A DNA stretch of 64,000 bases, taken from Sulfurospirillum oryzae. GTDB lineage: Bacteria > Campylobacterota > Campylobacteria > Campylobacterales > Sulfurospirillaceae. Made by a program: the position numbers and the translations under genes. Each line of letters opens with the position of its first letter. The stretch's first letter is position 1. Shown piece by piece: positions 9,465 to 18,209 of this stretch. The DNA is taken from the NCBI RefSeq assembly GCF_025770725.1, contig NZ_JANZKZ010000001.1, positions 744,001-808,000 on the forward strand, written 5' to 3'. The notes beneath the pieces are model-generated. The model worked only from the letters and a program-made list of their open reading frames with translations, was not told where the DNA came from and searched no databases.

Positions 9465-10103
9465 ATGAAATGTAGAATTTGCGATTTTGATACAAAACTC
9501 TTTGAAGATACACAACTAAAAAAACACTATTTTCACTGTTCAAAGTGCCAGTGTATAAGCCTTGACCCTACCTATTACCTCTCTTTGGAAAAAGAGAACA
9601 CGCTTTACAATAATCACCAAAATTCGCTTGAAAATCAGGGCTATGTACAGATGTTTGAAGATTTTTTAGATTATTTTTGGGAAGATCTTACATGTAAAGA
9701 AAAATCGCTCGATTTTGGGTCAGGACCAACGCCGGTTTTAAGCCAATTACTGACACGAAGAGGTGTCAAGGTTGATTGTTATGATAAATTTTACCAGCCT
9801 ATAAAATGCTATGAGCATCAAACCTATGACCTCATCACGTCTACTGAAGTGTTTGAGCATTTAGATGATCCAAAAGAGACATTGAGGCTTTTAGCCAAGC
9901 ATCTTAACCCCAACGGTGTGATTGCATTAATGACCTTGTTTCATAGTAATGACGAAGCTCATTTTTTAACATGGTGGTATCGAAGAGATCCAACACATAT
10001 TATTTTTTATACGCCAAAAACAATTGAAGTATTGGCGCAACAATGTGGATTAGAAGTTGTTAGAACGGATGGTAAACGAATAGCAGTCTTAAAAAAAAGG
10101 TAG
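9465..10103 (+). CDS. SAM-dependent methyltransferase with N-terminal zinc-ribbon-like motif
   Basis: A 212-residue class I methyltransferase. An N-terminal zinc-ribbon-like part has CRIC near residues 3-6 and CSKC near 25-28. The SAM-binding glycine motif is SLDFGSGPTP near residues 80-90, the acidic end of beta-2 is DCYDKF, and motif TSTEVFEHLDD follows. The two CxxC pairs are typical of the Methyltransf_23-like family, which I cannot assign to a substrate. It is monocistronic. Its last codons are part of a hairpin that appears to terminate the opposing gene. Confidence 0.85.
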   Translation: MKCRICDFDTKLFEDTQLKKHYFHCSKCQCISLDPTYYLSLEKENTLYNNHQNSLENQGYVQMFEDFLDYFWEDLTCKEKSLDFGSGPTPVLSQLLTRRGVKVDCYDKFYQPIKCYEHQTYDLITSTEVFEHLDDPKETLRLLAKHLNPNGVIALMTLFHSNDEAHFLTWWYRRDPTHIIFYTPKTIEVLAQQCGLEVVRTDGKRIAVLKKR

Positions 10104-10120
10104 CGATGGGTGTCGCTACC
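10092..10120 (-). terminator. Rho-independent terminator for the small minus-strand gene
   Basis: An 8-bp stem, GGTAGCGA (10099-10106) with TCGCTACC (10113-10120), has a 6-nt loop. Read on the minus strand it is followed by a run of eight T residues, a canonical terminator for the gene ending at 10142. It overlaps the 3' end of the convergent methyltransferase gene. Confidence 0.8.
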
Positions 10121-10141
10121 TCGACTTTGAACTTTTAATGC

Positions 10142-10447
10142 TTATCTATAAGAACGGTAATAACCGTCGTCATAGTGATGATGATGGTGACGTGGTGGGT
10201 CAACATATATAACCCTCTCTTGCACATACACAGGTTCTCTATATACCACAGTTGGTCTAGGTTCATAATATACAGGACTTTCAACGTAACGTGTTGGTTG
10301 TTGCGATGCATTAATCAAACTACCTAACAATACCACTGCACCTGCACCAAGAAGAGCACCCTTTTCTCTATCGCCCATTGCATGAGCGCTTGTGATGCCA
10401 CTGAAGACTAACACAGTTGAGATTAATAGTGTTTTTACGATTTTCAT
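10142..10447 (-). CDS. Small exported glycine-zipper protein with His-rich tail
   Basis: A 101-residue protein with a signal peptide (about 1-23, ending AHA), a short glycine-zipper-like hydrophobic stretch (GALLGAGAVVLLGSLI, about 30-45), a Pro/Tyr/Val-rich middle, and a C-terminal tail with five consecutive His residues near 88-92 followed by Tyr and Arg. It is probably a surface or periplasmic envelope protein, and the His run could bind metal. I do not recognise a characterised family. It has a good AAGGAG ribosome-binding site and its own terminator. Confidence 0.75.
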   Translation of the reverse strand: MKIVKTLLISTVLVFSGITSAHAMGDREKGALLGAGAVVLLGSLINASQQPTRYVESPVYYEPRPTVVYREPVYVQERVIYVDPPRHHHHHYDDGYYRSYR

Positions 10448-10507
10448 CTGGGACTCCTTTCCTTTTATGAAGAAATCCTAACGCAAAATCGTGAAGTCTT
10501 TGTGAAT

Positions 10508-12097
10508 TCAATCTTTTAAATTTTCGCGTACCTCTAAAAAAGCATCTAGATGCTCAAAGAAAATATCAACCAATTTTGGATCAAACTGTTTCCCTCTCTC
10601 CTCTTGAAATAAAGCAAAGATTTTTTCATCATCCCATGCTGGCTTATAAACCCTCTCACTTCCAAGAGCATCAAAAACATCTGCTAACGCTGTAATGCGC
10701 CCATAAATATGAATATCTTCGCCACTTTTTTTATCAGGATACCCTTTACCATCATAACGTTCATGGTGCTCTTTAGCCACAATAGCTGCCATTTTGAGAA
10801 GTTCTCTTTGTGAATGTTTGAGCATTTCATACCCAAGCATTGAGTGCGTATTCATGATCTCACGCTCCTCTTCATCAAATCTTCCAGGTTTATTTAAAAC
10901 ACTATCGGGAATACCGATTTTCCCAATATCATGCATTGGGGAAGCAAGTTTAAGCATTTCAGCCTCTTCTTCATCAAGCCCATAATACAAAGCAAGTATT
11001 TTAGTGTACTCAGCAACACGCTTGACATGATTACCCGTCTCTTTAGACCGTGTCTCGCCAATAGAGCCCATCGTAAAAAGAACCTCTTTTTGCGTATCTT
11101 CTATCTCGCGATTAAGGGCATTAACCTCTTCTAAGCCTTCTGCTATCTTTGCTTCAACTTCATCCATTGTAAGAGAAACATTGCGAGAAACTTTGATGGC
11201 AAGAAAAACGATAAAAAGAATGGTCACCATTCCTACAAAAAGCTGAATTAATCGCATCTGATCAAGGAAACGACTCGAGAGTTCAGCGATCATCTCTTCC
11301 AAAGAAACACTGACTTTTTTATTGTCATCCAAGACTTCAGAAGCTTGATCAATGGTTGTGTTTTCAATCAACTTTGTCTCTTCGATTTTTATTGCTTTTT
11401 CGGCAATAGTGCGTACAACTTCCTTATAGTGAATTAGATTTTCATGCAGATCGCCACTATCGTTTTGCGTTGCCTCAATGAGTTTATCAATAGGCACAAG
11501 CCATTTCTGCATTGTGGCATCATTACCATGTTGATAAAGCATCTCTTTACTGTAATAGCGAAGGTCGCTGAGTGCTTTGATTTGATCAATACGATTATTA
11601 TGCAAAATATGATCTTGAATTTCAACGCGTCTATTATTTTCTTGTGGATAAAGCGTGTTAAATACACTTACATATTCTAATTTTTCACGTTCAAGTTTAA
11701 AAATTTCATCATACATAAGTTCAAGGCGATGCTCATTCGTATAAAGATCATTAAGATAATTTTTGATTGTTTTATCTTCTTGTATATTGGGTAGCAATGT
11801 ACTAAGAAGATAATGTTTCTTGTGTTGGGATAACATTTCGCGTAAATCTTCAAAATGTTTTTCATACGTAACAAACTCTGTATGTAATTGCTCTAATTTT
11901 TTAGCTTCAGTCGTTTTTGTACTTTCAAGAATAATGTCATTCATGCTCTCTTGCATAAGAAGAATCGAAGAGATACTCTCTCTAAAATTGCTATTTTCTT
12001 TGATTTGATAGGTAATCACAACACTAATTAAACCCAAAAAAAGCAACATTGCTATAATTAAAACGAAACTAAGCTTTACCTTATTGCGAATATTCAT
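10508..12097 (-). CDS. Membrane-bound HD-GYP phosphodiesterase
   Basis: A 529-residue protein with membrane segments near residues 8-30 and 282-300 enclosing an alpha-helical periplasmic sensor domain, then a coiled coil and an HD-GYP domain (about 340-525). Catalytic signatures are HDIGKIGIPD, HSMLGYEML, KEHHERYDGKGYP and DVFDAL. HD-GYP proteins hydrolyse cyclic di-GMP, so this is probably a receptor-coupled enzyme. It is transcribed toward the His-rich small gene but 60 bp away, and may be monocistronic. Confidence 0.92.
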   Translation of the reverse strand: MNIRNKVKLSFVLIIAMLLFLGLISVVITYQIKENSNFRESISSILLMQESMNDIILESTKTTEAKKLEQLHTEFVTYEKHFEDLREMLSQHKKHYLLSTLLPNIQEDKTIKNYLNDLYTNEHRLELMYDEIFKLEREKLEYVSVFNTLYPQENNRRVEIQDHILHNNRIDQIKALSDLRYYSKEMLYQHGNDATMQKWLVPIDKLIEATQNDSGDLHENLIHYKEVVRTIAEKAIKIEETKLIENTTIDQASEVLDDNKKVSVSLEEMIAELSSRFLDQMRLIQLFVGMVTILFIVFLAIKVSRNVSLTMDEVEAKIAEGLEEVNALNREIEDTQKEVLFTMGSIGETRSKETGNHVKRVAEYTKILALYYGLDEEEAEMLKLASPMHDIGKIGIPDSVLNKPGRFDEEEREIMNTHSMLGYEMLKHSQRELLKMAAIVAKEHHERYDGKGYPDKKSGEDIHIYGRITALADVFDALGSERVYKPAWDDEKIFALFQEERGKQFDPKLVDIFFEHLDAFLEVRENLKD

Positions 12098-12131
12098 GCA
12101 TTATCCTTCATTGATAAAAGAAACTATTTTA

Positions 12132-13316
12132 TCACAGTTTTTGTATCCATTTCCAGTAAAAACCAAAAACAAGGAAAGCGACACCTAATCCACACGTGAT
12201 CTGCCACAAAAATACTCCCCACTCAAACAATGCTCCAATGGCAAACGAGACGAGTGTACTCATTCCCATAAAAACCATATCGTTATAGGCAATTACTCTG
12301 CCATAAAATGCACTATCGGTTTCATACTGTAAAATCGTGTACGTATAAGACCATAATGTTGTGGTAAAAAGTCCGCAAAAAAGAATACCAATGAAACTCA
12401 GATAAAAATCATACTGCAATACACCCCACACTATGATGCTCACTCCTTGCAAAATGAAAAGATAAAAAAGGCTCTGTTTGTTAATATGACGACCAAGAAG
12501 AAATTGCCCTAAAACTAACGAAAGAGCACGTGAAGCATTGATAAATCCCATGACCAACGAGATCGATAAAAGATGTTTGTATTGATGGTCGGCTAAAAGG
12601 GCAATGAGAGCATCATAAGCTGTCAATCCTACACTGGCATGAAGAAAAATAAGATGCATGATCTTGGGATTTTCTCGCAAATAAGTAAACCCACTCCAAA
12701 TCATCGCCTTTACATGTAAAGCATGTTTACTTACAAGAGAAGGAATATCTAAGCCCAGAAGCATGTAAAAAGCGATCGCATAAAAAAACATATCGGCGAT
12801 AAATGCGCTAGTCGTTCCAAAATAGTGAATATAAAAACCTGCTACTGCCATTCCAAACGCATACGAAGTTGACCAGATGATTGAGTGAATTTCATTGGCA
12901 ATTTTCAACTCTTCATCGCTCAAAAGTTTAGGCAAAAGTGACATCTCGGTTTGAAAGTAAATACTTCCCGTTCCCATACGAATAAATATAAGCCCCAAGA
13001 GTACCCAAAGAGCATCCAAAGAAGTAATAAACATTAACCAAAACACCGTAAAAATTTCAATAAGCGTTAAAAAAAGCATAAATTTTTTGGTATCTACTTT
13101 ATCAATAATGGCACCACTAAACGGGGCTAAAAGCATCGAAGGTAAAAAGGTAAATCCCGCTGCTGCGCTGAGTGCCCAAACAGGAGCTTCAAGGTTAATA
13201 AGTAATGTATAAATCGCCATATGACTAAACCATGCACCAAAATAGCTAATAAGCTGGATAATACTTAATCGGCGGAGCGTCGCATTAGTGCGCAACAACT
13301 CTCTGTAAAGGTTCAT
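12132..13316 (-). CDS. Major facilitator superfamily transporter
   Basis: A 394-residue protein with about 12 hydrophobic segments. The loop between helices 2 and 3 has GAIIDKVDTKKFM, the MFS signature region. The overall look is that of the MFS_3/EntS-like exporter group. The substrate is unknown. It is divergent from the first chemoreceptor gene. Confidence 0.85.
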   Translation of the reverse strand: MNLYRELLRTNATLRRLSIIQLISYFGAWFSHMAIYTLLINLEAPVWALSAAAGFTFLPSMLLAPFSGAIIDKVDTKKFMLFLTLIEIFTVFWLMFITSLDALWVLLGLIFIRMGTGSIYFQTEMSLLPKLLSDEELKIANEIHSIIWSTSYAFGMAVAGFYIHYFGTTSAFIADMFFYAIAFYMLLGLDIPSLVSKHALHVKAMIWSGFTYLRENPKIMHLIFLHASVGLTAYDALIALLADHQYKHLLSISLVMGFINASRALSLVLGQFLLGRHINKQSLFYLFILQGVSIIVWGVLQYDFYLSFIGILFCGLFTTTLWSYTYTILQYETDSAFYGRVIAYNDMVFMGMSTLVSFAIGALFEWGVFLWQITCGLGVAFLVFGFYWKWIQKL

Positions 13317-13382
13317 TTTTACTCCTAGATTCTTTCGTCACCATTGTAGCGCTTTTCATTAATAATTATGGGCTTTTTTTTA

Positions 13383-13397
13383 TGCTACAATAGTAGC
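13383..13397 (+). promoter_or_regulatory. Extended -10 promoter of the first chemoreceptor
   Basis: TGCTACAAT (13383-13391) has the form of an extended -10 element and lies within a small inverted repeat, GCTAC-AATA-GTAGC. The paralogue at 15315 has a matching TGTTACAAT at 15275-15283. Confidence 0.5.
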
Positions 13398-13434
13398 TTG
13401 ATCTAATAAACCTAATAAAAGAGGAGAAGTTGAT

Positions 13435-15126
13435 ATGAAAATCTCAACAAGGATTTTAATCTCACTCATACTATCGTTGGTAGTTTTGGGCGCTTGTATC
13501 ATCAGTATAGCGTATACCAATACCCAAAAAAATGCGAAAATGTTCATTTCTGAATATGAAAAAGATGCTTACGCGTCTCACGAAGATGAACTGAAAAATA
13601 TCATGATCATCATGAAACAAATGGCTCATGCAATATATAAAGTAGAAAAAGCCAAAGGAACCTCTGATGAAAAGATCAAAGAAACCATTTTGGCACAATT
13701 TGACGCATTGCGTTTCTTTGATGATAAAAGTGGTTATATCTTCGCTTATCAATATGATGGTGTCAATGTTCTCTACCCTACCAATAAATCTTTACAAGGT
13801 ACAAATCTTATAGGGCTCAAAGATGCTAATGGGGTCTATCTTATTAAAGAGCTTATTGAAGCGGCTCAAAAAGGTGGTGGGCTTGTAAAATACAGCTTCC
13901 CAAAAGTAAAAGATGGTAAACCGCTACCAAAGTTCTCGTATGCCCTTTCATTTGAGCCCTATAACTGGATGATAGGAACGGGTATCTATGTTGATAACGT
14001 GGAAGAAGAAGTTGCAAAACTTCAAAAAAATATTGATGCCAATACAGCATCTCAAATCCAGTCGTTTCTTGTAATCTCAATCGTGTTGCTATTGCTTAGT
14101 ATTATTGCTACTTTATTTATTATTAAGAAGACTATTTCTAAACCATTGGGCGATCTTATTCACCGTGCCGATAATCTCTCTAGTGGCGATGGTGACCTCA
14201 CACGTAAACTTGAAGTCATAGGCAATGATGAAATAGCTATTGCAAGCAGCAGTATTAACCGTTTTATTGAAAAAGTACGTATTCTCATCAGCGAAGCAAA
14301 AAACCTCTCTAATGAGAACTCTTCTATTTCGCATGAACTCTCTTCTACCTCTTTAGAAGTAGGTCGAGCCGTGGAAACATCTATGCAAATTGTTGGAAAT
14401 ACGACTTCCAAAGCCCATCTTTTAAAAGATGAACTGGTTGAAGGCATTACGGAAGCAAAAGAAGGAAAAACAGAACTTCTCAAAGCTAACGATTATCTCA
14501 AAGACGCTAACAACGCCATTTTAGCTCTTACCAATGATATTCAAAGCAGTGCTGCAACCGAAATAGAACTTGCAGGAAAAATTCAACAACTCAGTCATGA
14601 TGCGGAACAGGTTAAAGAAGTTTTAGTTGTCATTGGTGACATTGCCGATCAAACCAACTTACTTGCTCTTAATGCGGCTATTGAAGCAGCAAGGGCTGGG
14701 GAACATGGACGAGGCTTTGCGGTTGTTGCTGATGAAGTAAGAAAACTTGCAGAACGTACCCAAAAAAGTCTTCAAGAGATCAATGCCACGATCAATGTTA
14801 TTGTTCAAGCCATTGTGGATAGCAGCGATCAGATGACCGCTAACTCAAAGAAAGTAGAGTCTTTAGCAACCACAGCGAGTGATGTTGAAACAAAGATCAA
14901 CAACATGTTCCATGTTATGGGTAATGCCACTAAAGTTTCCGATAAGACAACCGAAAATTATCTTAAAACGGGTACCGACATTGAGTCTATGATAGATGAT
15001 GTAGCACAAATCAATGACATCTCATCTCAAAATGCCAGAAGTGTTGAAGAAATTGCTAGTGCGGCTGAACATCTGAGTCGTATGACCGAAACACTCAACC
15101 TCAAACTCTCTGAGTTTAGAACTTGA
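13435..15126 (+). CDS. Methyl-accepting chemotaxis protein, single-Cache type (copy 1)
   Basis: A 563-residue chemoreceptor. Membrane segment 1 spans about residues 7-27. A periplasmic single Cache_2-type sensor domain (about 30-200) contains [10 protein letters not shown] and [13 protein letters not shown]. Membrane segment 2 is near 208-230, HAMP near 231-285, and a cytoplasmic signalling hairpin follows with the tip [17 protein letters not shown]. There is no C-terminal CheR-binding pentapeptide. The last 213 residues are identical to those of copy 2 at 15315. Small organic acids are common ligands of this sensor class, but the ligand here is not known. Confidence 0.94.
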   Translation: MKISTRILISLILSLVVLGACIISIAYTNTQKNAKMFISEYEKDAYASHEDELKNIMIIMKQMAHAIYKVEKAKGTSDEKIKETILAQFDALRFFDDKSGYIFAYQYDGVNVLYPTNKSLQGTNLIGLKDANGVYLIKELIEAAQKGGGLVKYSFPKVKDGKPLPKFSYALSFEPYNWMIGTGIYVDNVEEEVAKLQKNIDANTASQIQSFLVISIVLLLLSIIATLFIIKKTISKPLGDLIHRADNLSSGDGDLTRKLEVIGNDEIAIASSSINRFIEKVRILISEAKNLSNENSSISHELSSTSLEVGRAVETSMQIVGNTTSKAHLLKDELVEGITEAKEGKTELLKANDYLKDANNAILALTNDIQSSAATEIELAGKIQQLSHDAEQVKEVLVVIGDIADQTNLLALNAAIEAARAGEHGRGFAVVADEVRKLAERTQKSLQEINATINVIVQAIVDSSDQMTANSKKVESLATTASDVETKINNMFHVMGNATKVSDKTTENYLKTGTDIESMIDDVAQINDISSQNARSVEEIASAAEHLSRMTETLNLKLSEFRT

Positions 15127-15138
15127 TGAGTTGCTACA
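14501..15138 (+). repeat. Homogenised chemoreceptor 3' segment (copy 1)
   Basis: Aligned without gaps to 16381-17018 (offset 1880), I count about 14 substitutions, none changing the protein. Identity continues 12 bases past the stop codon (GATGAGTTGCTACA context), then ends abruptly. Confidence 0.85.
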
Positions 15139-15141
15139 TGT

Positions 15142-15168
15142 AAGGATTTGATGGCATATCAAATCCTT
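15142..15168 (+). terminator. Hairpin after the first chemoreceptor
   Basis: An 11-bp perfect stem, AAGGATTTGAT (15142-15152) with ATCAAATCCTT (15158-15168), has a 5-nt loop. Only a weak T-rich tail follows. It begins at the end of a TACATGTA copy (15135-15142). Confidence 0.55.
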
Positions 15169-15274
15169 CATTGATTTGTAATATAAAACTACTTTTTTGT
15201 GATATTTTTTTCATCAATCCCTCCTTTAGTCCTATTTATGTCCTAATGTTCATAATAAAATTAATGCTATTATG

Positions 15275-15283
15275 TGTTACAAT
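15275..15283 (+). promoter_or_regulatory. Extended -10 promoter of the second chemoreceptor
   Basis: TGTTACAAT has the extended -10 arrangement 32 bp before the start codon. It resembles the element in front of copy 1. Confidence 0.45.
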
Positions 15284-15314
15284 TGAGTAACAATAAGCTT
15301 TAAAGGAGGGGAAA

Positions 15315-17006
15315 ATGAAAATATCGACACGGATTTTAATCTCACTGATTCTTTCATTACTGGTTTTGGGCGCTTGTTTAATTGGCATTTCATATACCAA
15401 TACTAAAAATAATGCACATGTATTTGTGAATGATTATGAGAAAAGTGCTTATAGTTTTTATGCCAGTGAACTTAAAACAATAATGGAACTGATGCAACAG
15501 ACTGCTCAGACAATTTATAAAGCAGAAAAAGCCAAAGGAACCTCTGATGAAAAGATCAAGGAAATCATTCTGTCACAATTTGACGCATTGCGTTTCTTTG
15601 ATGATAAAAGTGGTTATATCTTTGTCTATGACCCCGATGGGACAAACGTCTTACTTCCAACTAATAAATCCCTACAAGGTAAAAATCTAACCCATCTTAA
15701 AGACACTAACGGTGTCTTTTTTGTGAAAGAGATGCTCGAAATTGCTAAAAAAGGTGGCGGACTTATCCAATACTTCTTCCCAAAAGTCAAAGATGGCCAA
15801 CCTTTCTTAAAATATGCCTATGCTGTACCTTTTGAGCCTTATAATTGGATGATGGGAACGGGTATTTATGTGGATAATGTTGAAGCCGAAGTGGGAAAAC
15901 TTAAAAATCAAATAAGTGATAATGTTGCCTCTCAAATTCGCTCTTTCCTCCTTATCTCCATTGTGCTTATGATTCTTAGCATTGTAACGACAATGTTTAT
16001 TATTAAAAAAACCATTTCCAACCCCTTGGGTGATCTTATTCACCGTGCCGATAATCTCTCTAGTGGCGATGGTGACCTCACACGTAAGCTTGAAGTGATT
16101 GGTAATGATGAGATTGCACTTGCTAGTATGAGCATTAACCGTTTTATTGAAAAAGTACGTATTCTCATCAGCGAAGCAAAAAACCTCTCTAATGAGAACT
16201 CTTCTATTTCGCATGAACTCTCTTCCACCTCTTTAGAAGTAGGTCGAGCTGTGGAAACATCTATGCAAATAGTAGGAAATACCACACATAAAGCGACCTC
16301 GCTTAAAGCGGAGATGAATACCAATATGGGTGAAGCCAAAGCAGGTAAAGAAGAGCTTATAAAAGCCAATGGGTATCTCAAAGACGCTAACAACGCCATT
16401 TTAGCTCTTACCAATGATATTCAAAGCAGTGCTGCAACCGAAATAGAACTTGCAGGAAAAATTCAACAACTCAGTCATGATGCGGAGCAGGTTAAAGAAG
16501 TTTTAGTTGTCATTGGTGACATTGCCGATCAAACCAATTTACTTGCTCTTAATGCCGCCATTGAAGCAGCACGCGCTGGGGAACATGGACGAGGATTTGC
16601 GGTTGTTGCTGATGAAGTAAGAAAACTAGCAGAACGTACCCAAAAAAGTTTACAAGAGATCAATGCCACCATCAATGTTATTGTTCAAGCCATTGTGGAT
16701 AGCAGCGATCAGATGACCGCTAACTCTAAGAAAGTAGAGTCTTTAGCAACCACAGCGAGTGATGTTGAAACAAAGATCAACAACATGTTCCATGTTATGG
16801 GTAATGCCACTAAAGTTTCCGATAAGACAACCGAAAATTATCTTAAAACGGGTACCGACATTGAGTCTATGATAGATGATGTAGCACAAATCAATGACAT
16901 CTCATCTCAAAATGCCAGAAGTGTTGAAGAGATCGCTAGTGCGGCTGAACATCTGAGTCGTATGACCGAAACACTCAACCTCAAACTCTCTGAGTTTAGA
17001 ACTTGA
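15315..17006 (+). CDS. Methyl-accepting chemotaxis protein, single-Cache type (copy 2)
   Basis: A 563-residue paralogue of the receptor at 13435, with the same domain order: membrane segment, Cache_2 sensor (about 30-200), membrane segment, HAMP, signalling hairpin. The sensor domain has diverged (for example [14 protein letters not shown] and [16 protein letters not shown]), while the C-terminal 213 residues are identical. This implies a different or modified ligand range read out through the same signalling module. A strong AAAGGAGGGG ribosome-binding site precedes the ATG. marC begins 13 bp downstream. Confidence 0.94.
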   Translation: MKISTRILISLILSLLVLGACLIGISYTNTKNNAHVFVNDYEKSAYSFYASELKTIMELMQQTAQTIYKAEKAKGTSDEKIKEIILSQFDALRFFDDKSGYIFVYDPDGTNVLLPTNKSLQGKNLTHLKDTNGVFFVKEMLEIAKKGGGLIQYFFPKVKDGQPFLKYAYAVPFEPYNWMMGTGIYVDNVEAEVGKLKNQISDNVASQIRSFLLISIVLMILSIVTTMFIIKKTISNPLGDLIHRADNLSSGDGDLTRKLEVIGNDEIALASMSINRFIEKVRILISEAKNLSNENSSISHELSSTSLEVGRAVETSMQIVGNTTHKATSLKAEMNTNMGEAKAGKEELIKANGYLKDANNAILALTNDIQSSAATEIELAGKIQQLSHDAEQVKEVLVVIGDIADQTNLLALNAAIEAARAGEHGRGFAVVADEVRKLAERTQKSLQEINATINVIVQAIVDSSDQMTANSKKVESLATTASDVETKINNMFHVMGNATKVSDKTTENYLKTGTDIESMIDDVAQINDISSQNARSVEEIASAAEHLSRMTETLNLKLSEFRT

Positions 17007-17018
17007 TGAGTTGCTACA
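16381..17018 (+). repeat. Homogenised chemoreceptor 3' segment (copy 2)
   Basis: Partner of 14501-15138 at about 98 percent nucleotide identity by eye. The shared sequence ends two bases before the marC ATG, so the conversion tract supplies the upstream sequence of marC. Confidence 0.85.
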
Positions 17019-17019
17019 G

Positions 17020-17625
17020 ATGAGTGCTGAATTTTCCATTGTCTCAACAGCCATTTTGTTGATGTTTGTCATCGACCCTTTTGGCGCAGTTCCTGTTATT
17101 CTCTCCATCCTAAAAGATGTGGATATTTCACGAAGAAGGGTCATCATTCTTCGTGAGATGATTTTTGGACTTGGCATCTTGATGCTCTTCCTCTTTGGAG
17201 GAGAGCTTTTTTTAAGCATCTTTCACCTTGAAACAGAGTCCGTGCGTATCGCAGGGGCGGTGATTTTCTTTGTGATTGGCATTAAGATGATTTTTCCAGG
17301 AGTTGAAGGCAGTAGCGGACTTTATGGCTCTTCAAAAGAGCCTTTTATGGTTCCCATCGCTATGCCTCTCATCGCTGGACCTTCGACACTTGCAACACTT
17401 TTAGTCCTTGGGAAATCACACACGCAAGAACTTGGAGGCGTATTTGCCGCGCTCATTTTAGCATGGCTTATCTCAGCGCTCATCATGTACCTCTCCCCCC
17501 TTCTTTATAAACTGCTTCGCGAGAAAGGGCTCTCAGCGTTGGAGCGTCTAATGGGAATGCTTCTTTTGATGATGTCCGTACAGATGTTCATCGATGGCAT
17601 ACGAGGGCTTATGCATACCTTTTAG
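17020..17625 (+). CDS. MarC-family integral membrane protein
   Basis: A 201-residue protein with about six membrane helices. Hallmarks are VIDPFGAVPVILSILKD near the N-terminus and MPLIAGPSTLATLLVL in the middle. The MarC (YchE/YhgN) family has no firmly assigned function. The ATG at 17020 is chosen over an in-frame TTG at 17011. It lies 13 bp after the copy-2 chemoreceptor and may be transcribed with it. A TTTACATGTAAA palindrome follows the stop. Confidence 0.88.
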   Translation: MSAEFSIVSTAILLMFVIDPFGAVPVILSILKDVDISRRRVIILREMIFGLGILMLFLFGGELFLSIFHLETESVRIAGAVIFFVIGIKMIFPGVEGSSGLYGSSKEPFMVPIAMPLIAGPSTLATLLVLGKSHTQELGGVFAALILAWLISALIMYLSPLLYKLLREKGLSALERLMGMLLLMMSVQMFIDGIRGLMHTF

Positions 17626-17641
17626 CTTTACATGTAAAAGC
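17626..17641. repeat. TTTACATGTAAA palindrome between convergent genes
   Basis: The sequence TAGCTTTACATGTAAAAGCTA forms a near-perfect hairpin between marC and the small HTH gene. It probably works as, or within, a shared terminator. Confidence 0.5.
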
Positions 17642-17692
17642 TAGCTATCAAACGAATTTTGATCTTCCTATACCAATATTAGGGCAAGATAT

Positions 17693-17896
17693 TTATTTCT
17701 GAAGTATTAACTTTTCAGTGTATGTTTTTTCTTTGATTTGCTTGAGTTGTTCAAGATTTTTTTCAACTTCTTCGATTTGTTTATCAAGCATCAATCCCGC
17801 ATTAATCAACTTAATAAGTTCAGGTTTATTTTTTTCCCAATTCCTTAATGTTGTAGGATCAACCTGTAATTTATCAGCGAGTTCTTTGCGTGTCAT
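17693..17896 (-). CDS. Small helix-turn-helix DNA-binding protein
   Basis: A 67-residue protein. Residues 1-25 (TRKELADKLQVDPTTLRNWEKNKPEL) match a helix-turn-helix with the XRE/MerR-like pattern of a helix, tight turn and recognition helix followed by an Asn-Trp-Glu cap. Residues 35-60 are a charged heptad-like helix (EEVEKNLEQLKQIKEK), probably a dimerising coiled coil. The ATG has an AGGAA ribosome-binding site. A TGAATAATT sequence lies just upstream of its start and recurs in front of the third chemoreceptor, so I infer local regulation. Confidence 0.75.
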   Translation of the reverse strand: MTRKELADKLQVDPTTLRNWEKNKPELIKLINAGLMLDKQIEEVEKNLEQLKQIKEKTYTEKLILQK

Positions 17897-18209
17897 ATTG
17901 AATAATTCCTCTTTTTTTATATTTTTAATTAAATATTCACTTTTATGTTGCTTTTTTAATATTTATTTGTTATACTGCTGCAATGAATAATTTATTATTT
18001 ATTATAAATAACATGAATTATTCATTATAAATCCAATAATGATCTAAAGGATCGTCTATTCTGTTTTAACATAAAAATAGTTCAACATACAAAAAATGAA
18101 TTTATTTGATACTCAATTATATCCTACATTTTTTAGTGAAACCAAAAAATAAATCATTTATATATATTTATTATAACTCTTAGCATTGTAAATATTTCAA
18201 GGAGTATTG
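17897..18209. other. AT-rich noncoding region with repeated TGAATAATT sites
   Basis: This 313-bp gene-free stretch between the small HTH gene and the third chemoreceptor contains TGAATAATT at 17899-17907 and 17984-17992 and its inverse at 18016-18024. The last two lie within a perfect 11-bp inverted repeat (17982-17992 with 18016-18026). I see no ORF, RNA gene or insertion sequence. Confidence 0.6.

Noticed and set aside
17897-18209. The AT-rich gap as a replication origin or prophage attachment site
   Set aside because: No DnaA-box cluster, tRNA gene, integrase or direct repeat is present; the repeated TGAATAATT is better explained as an operator.
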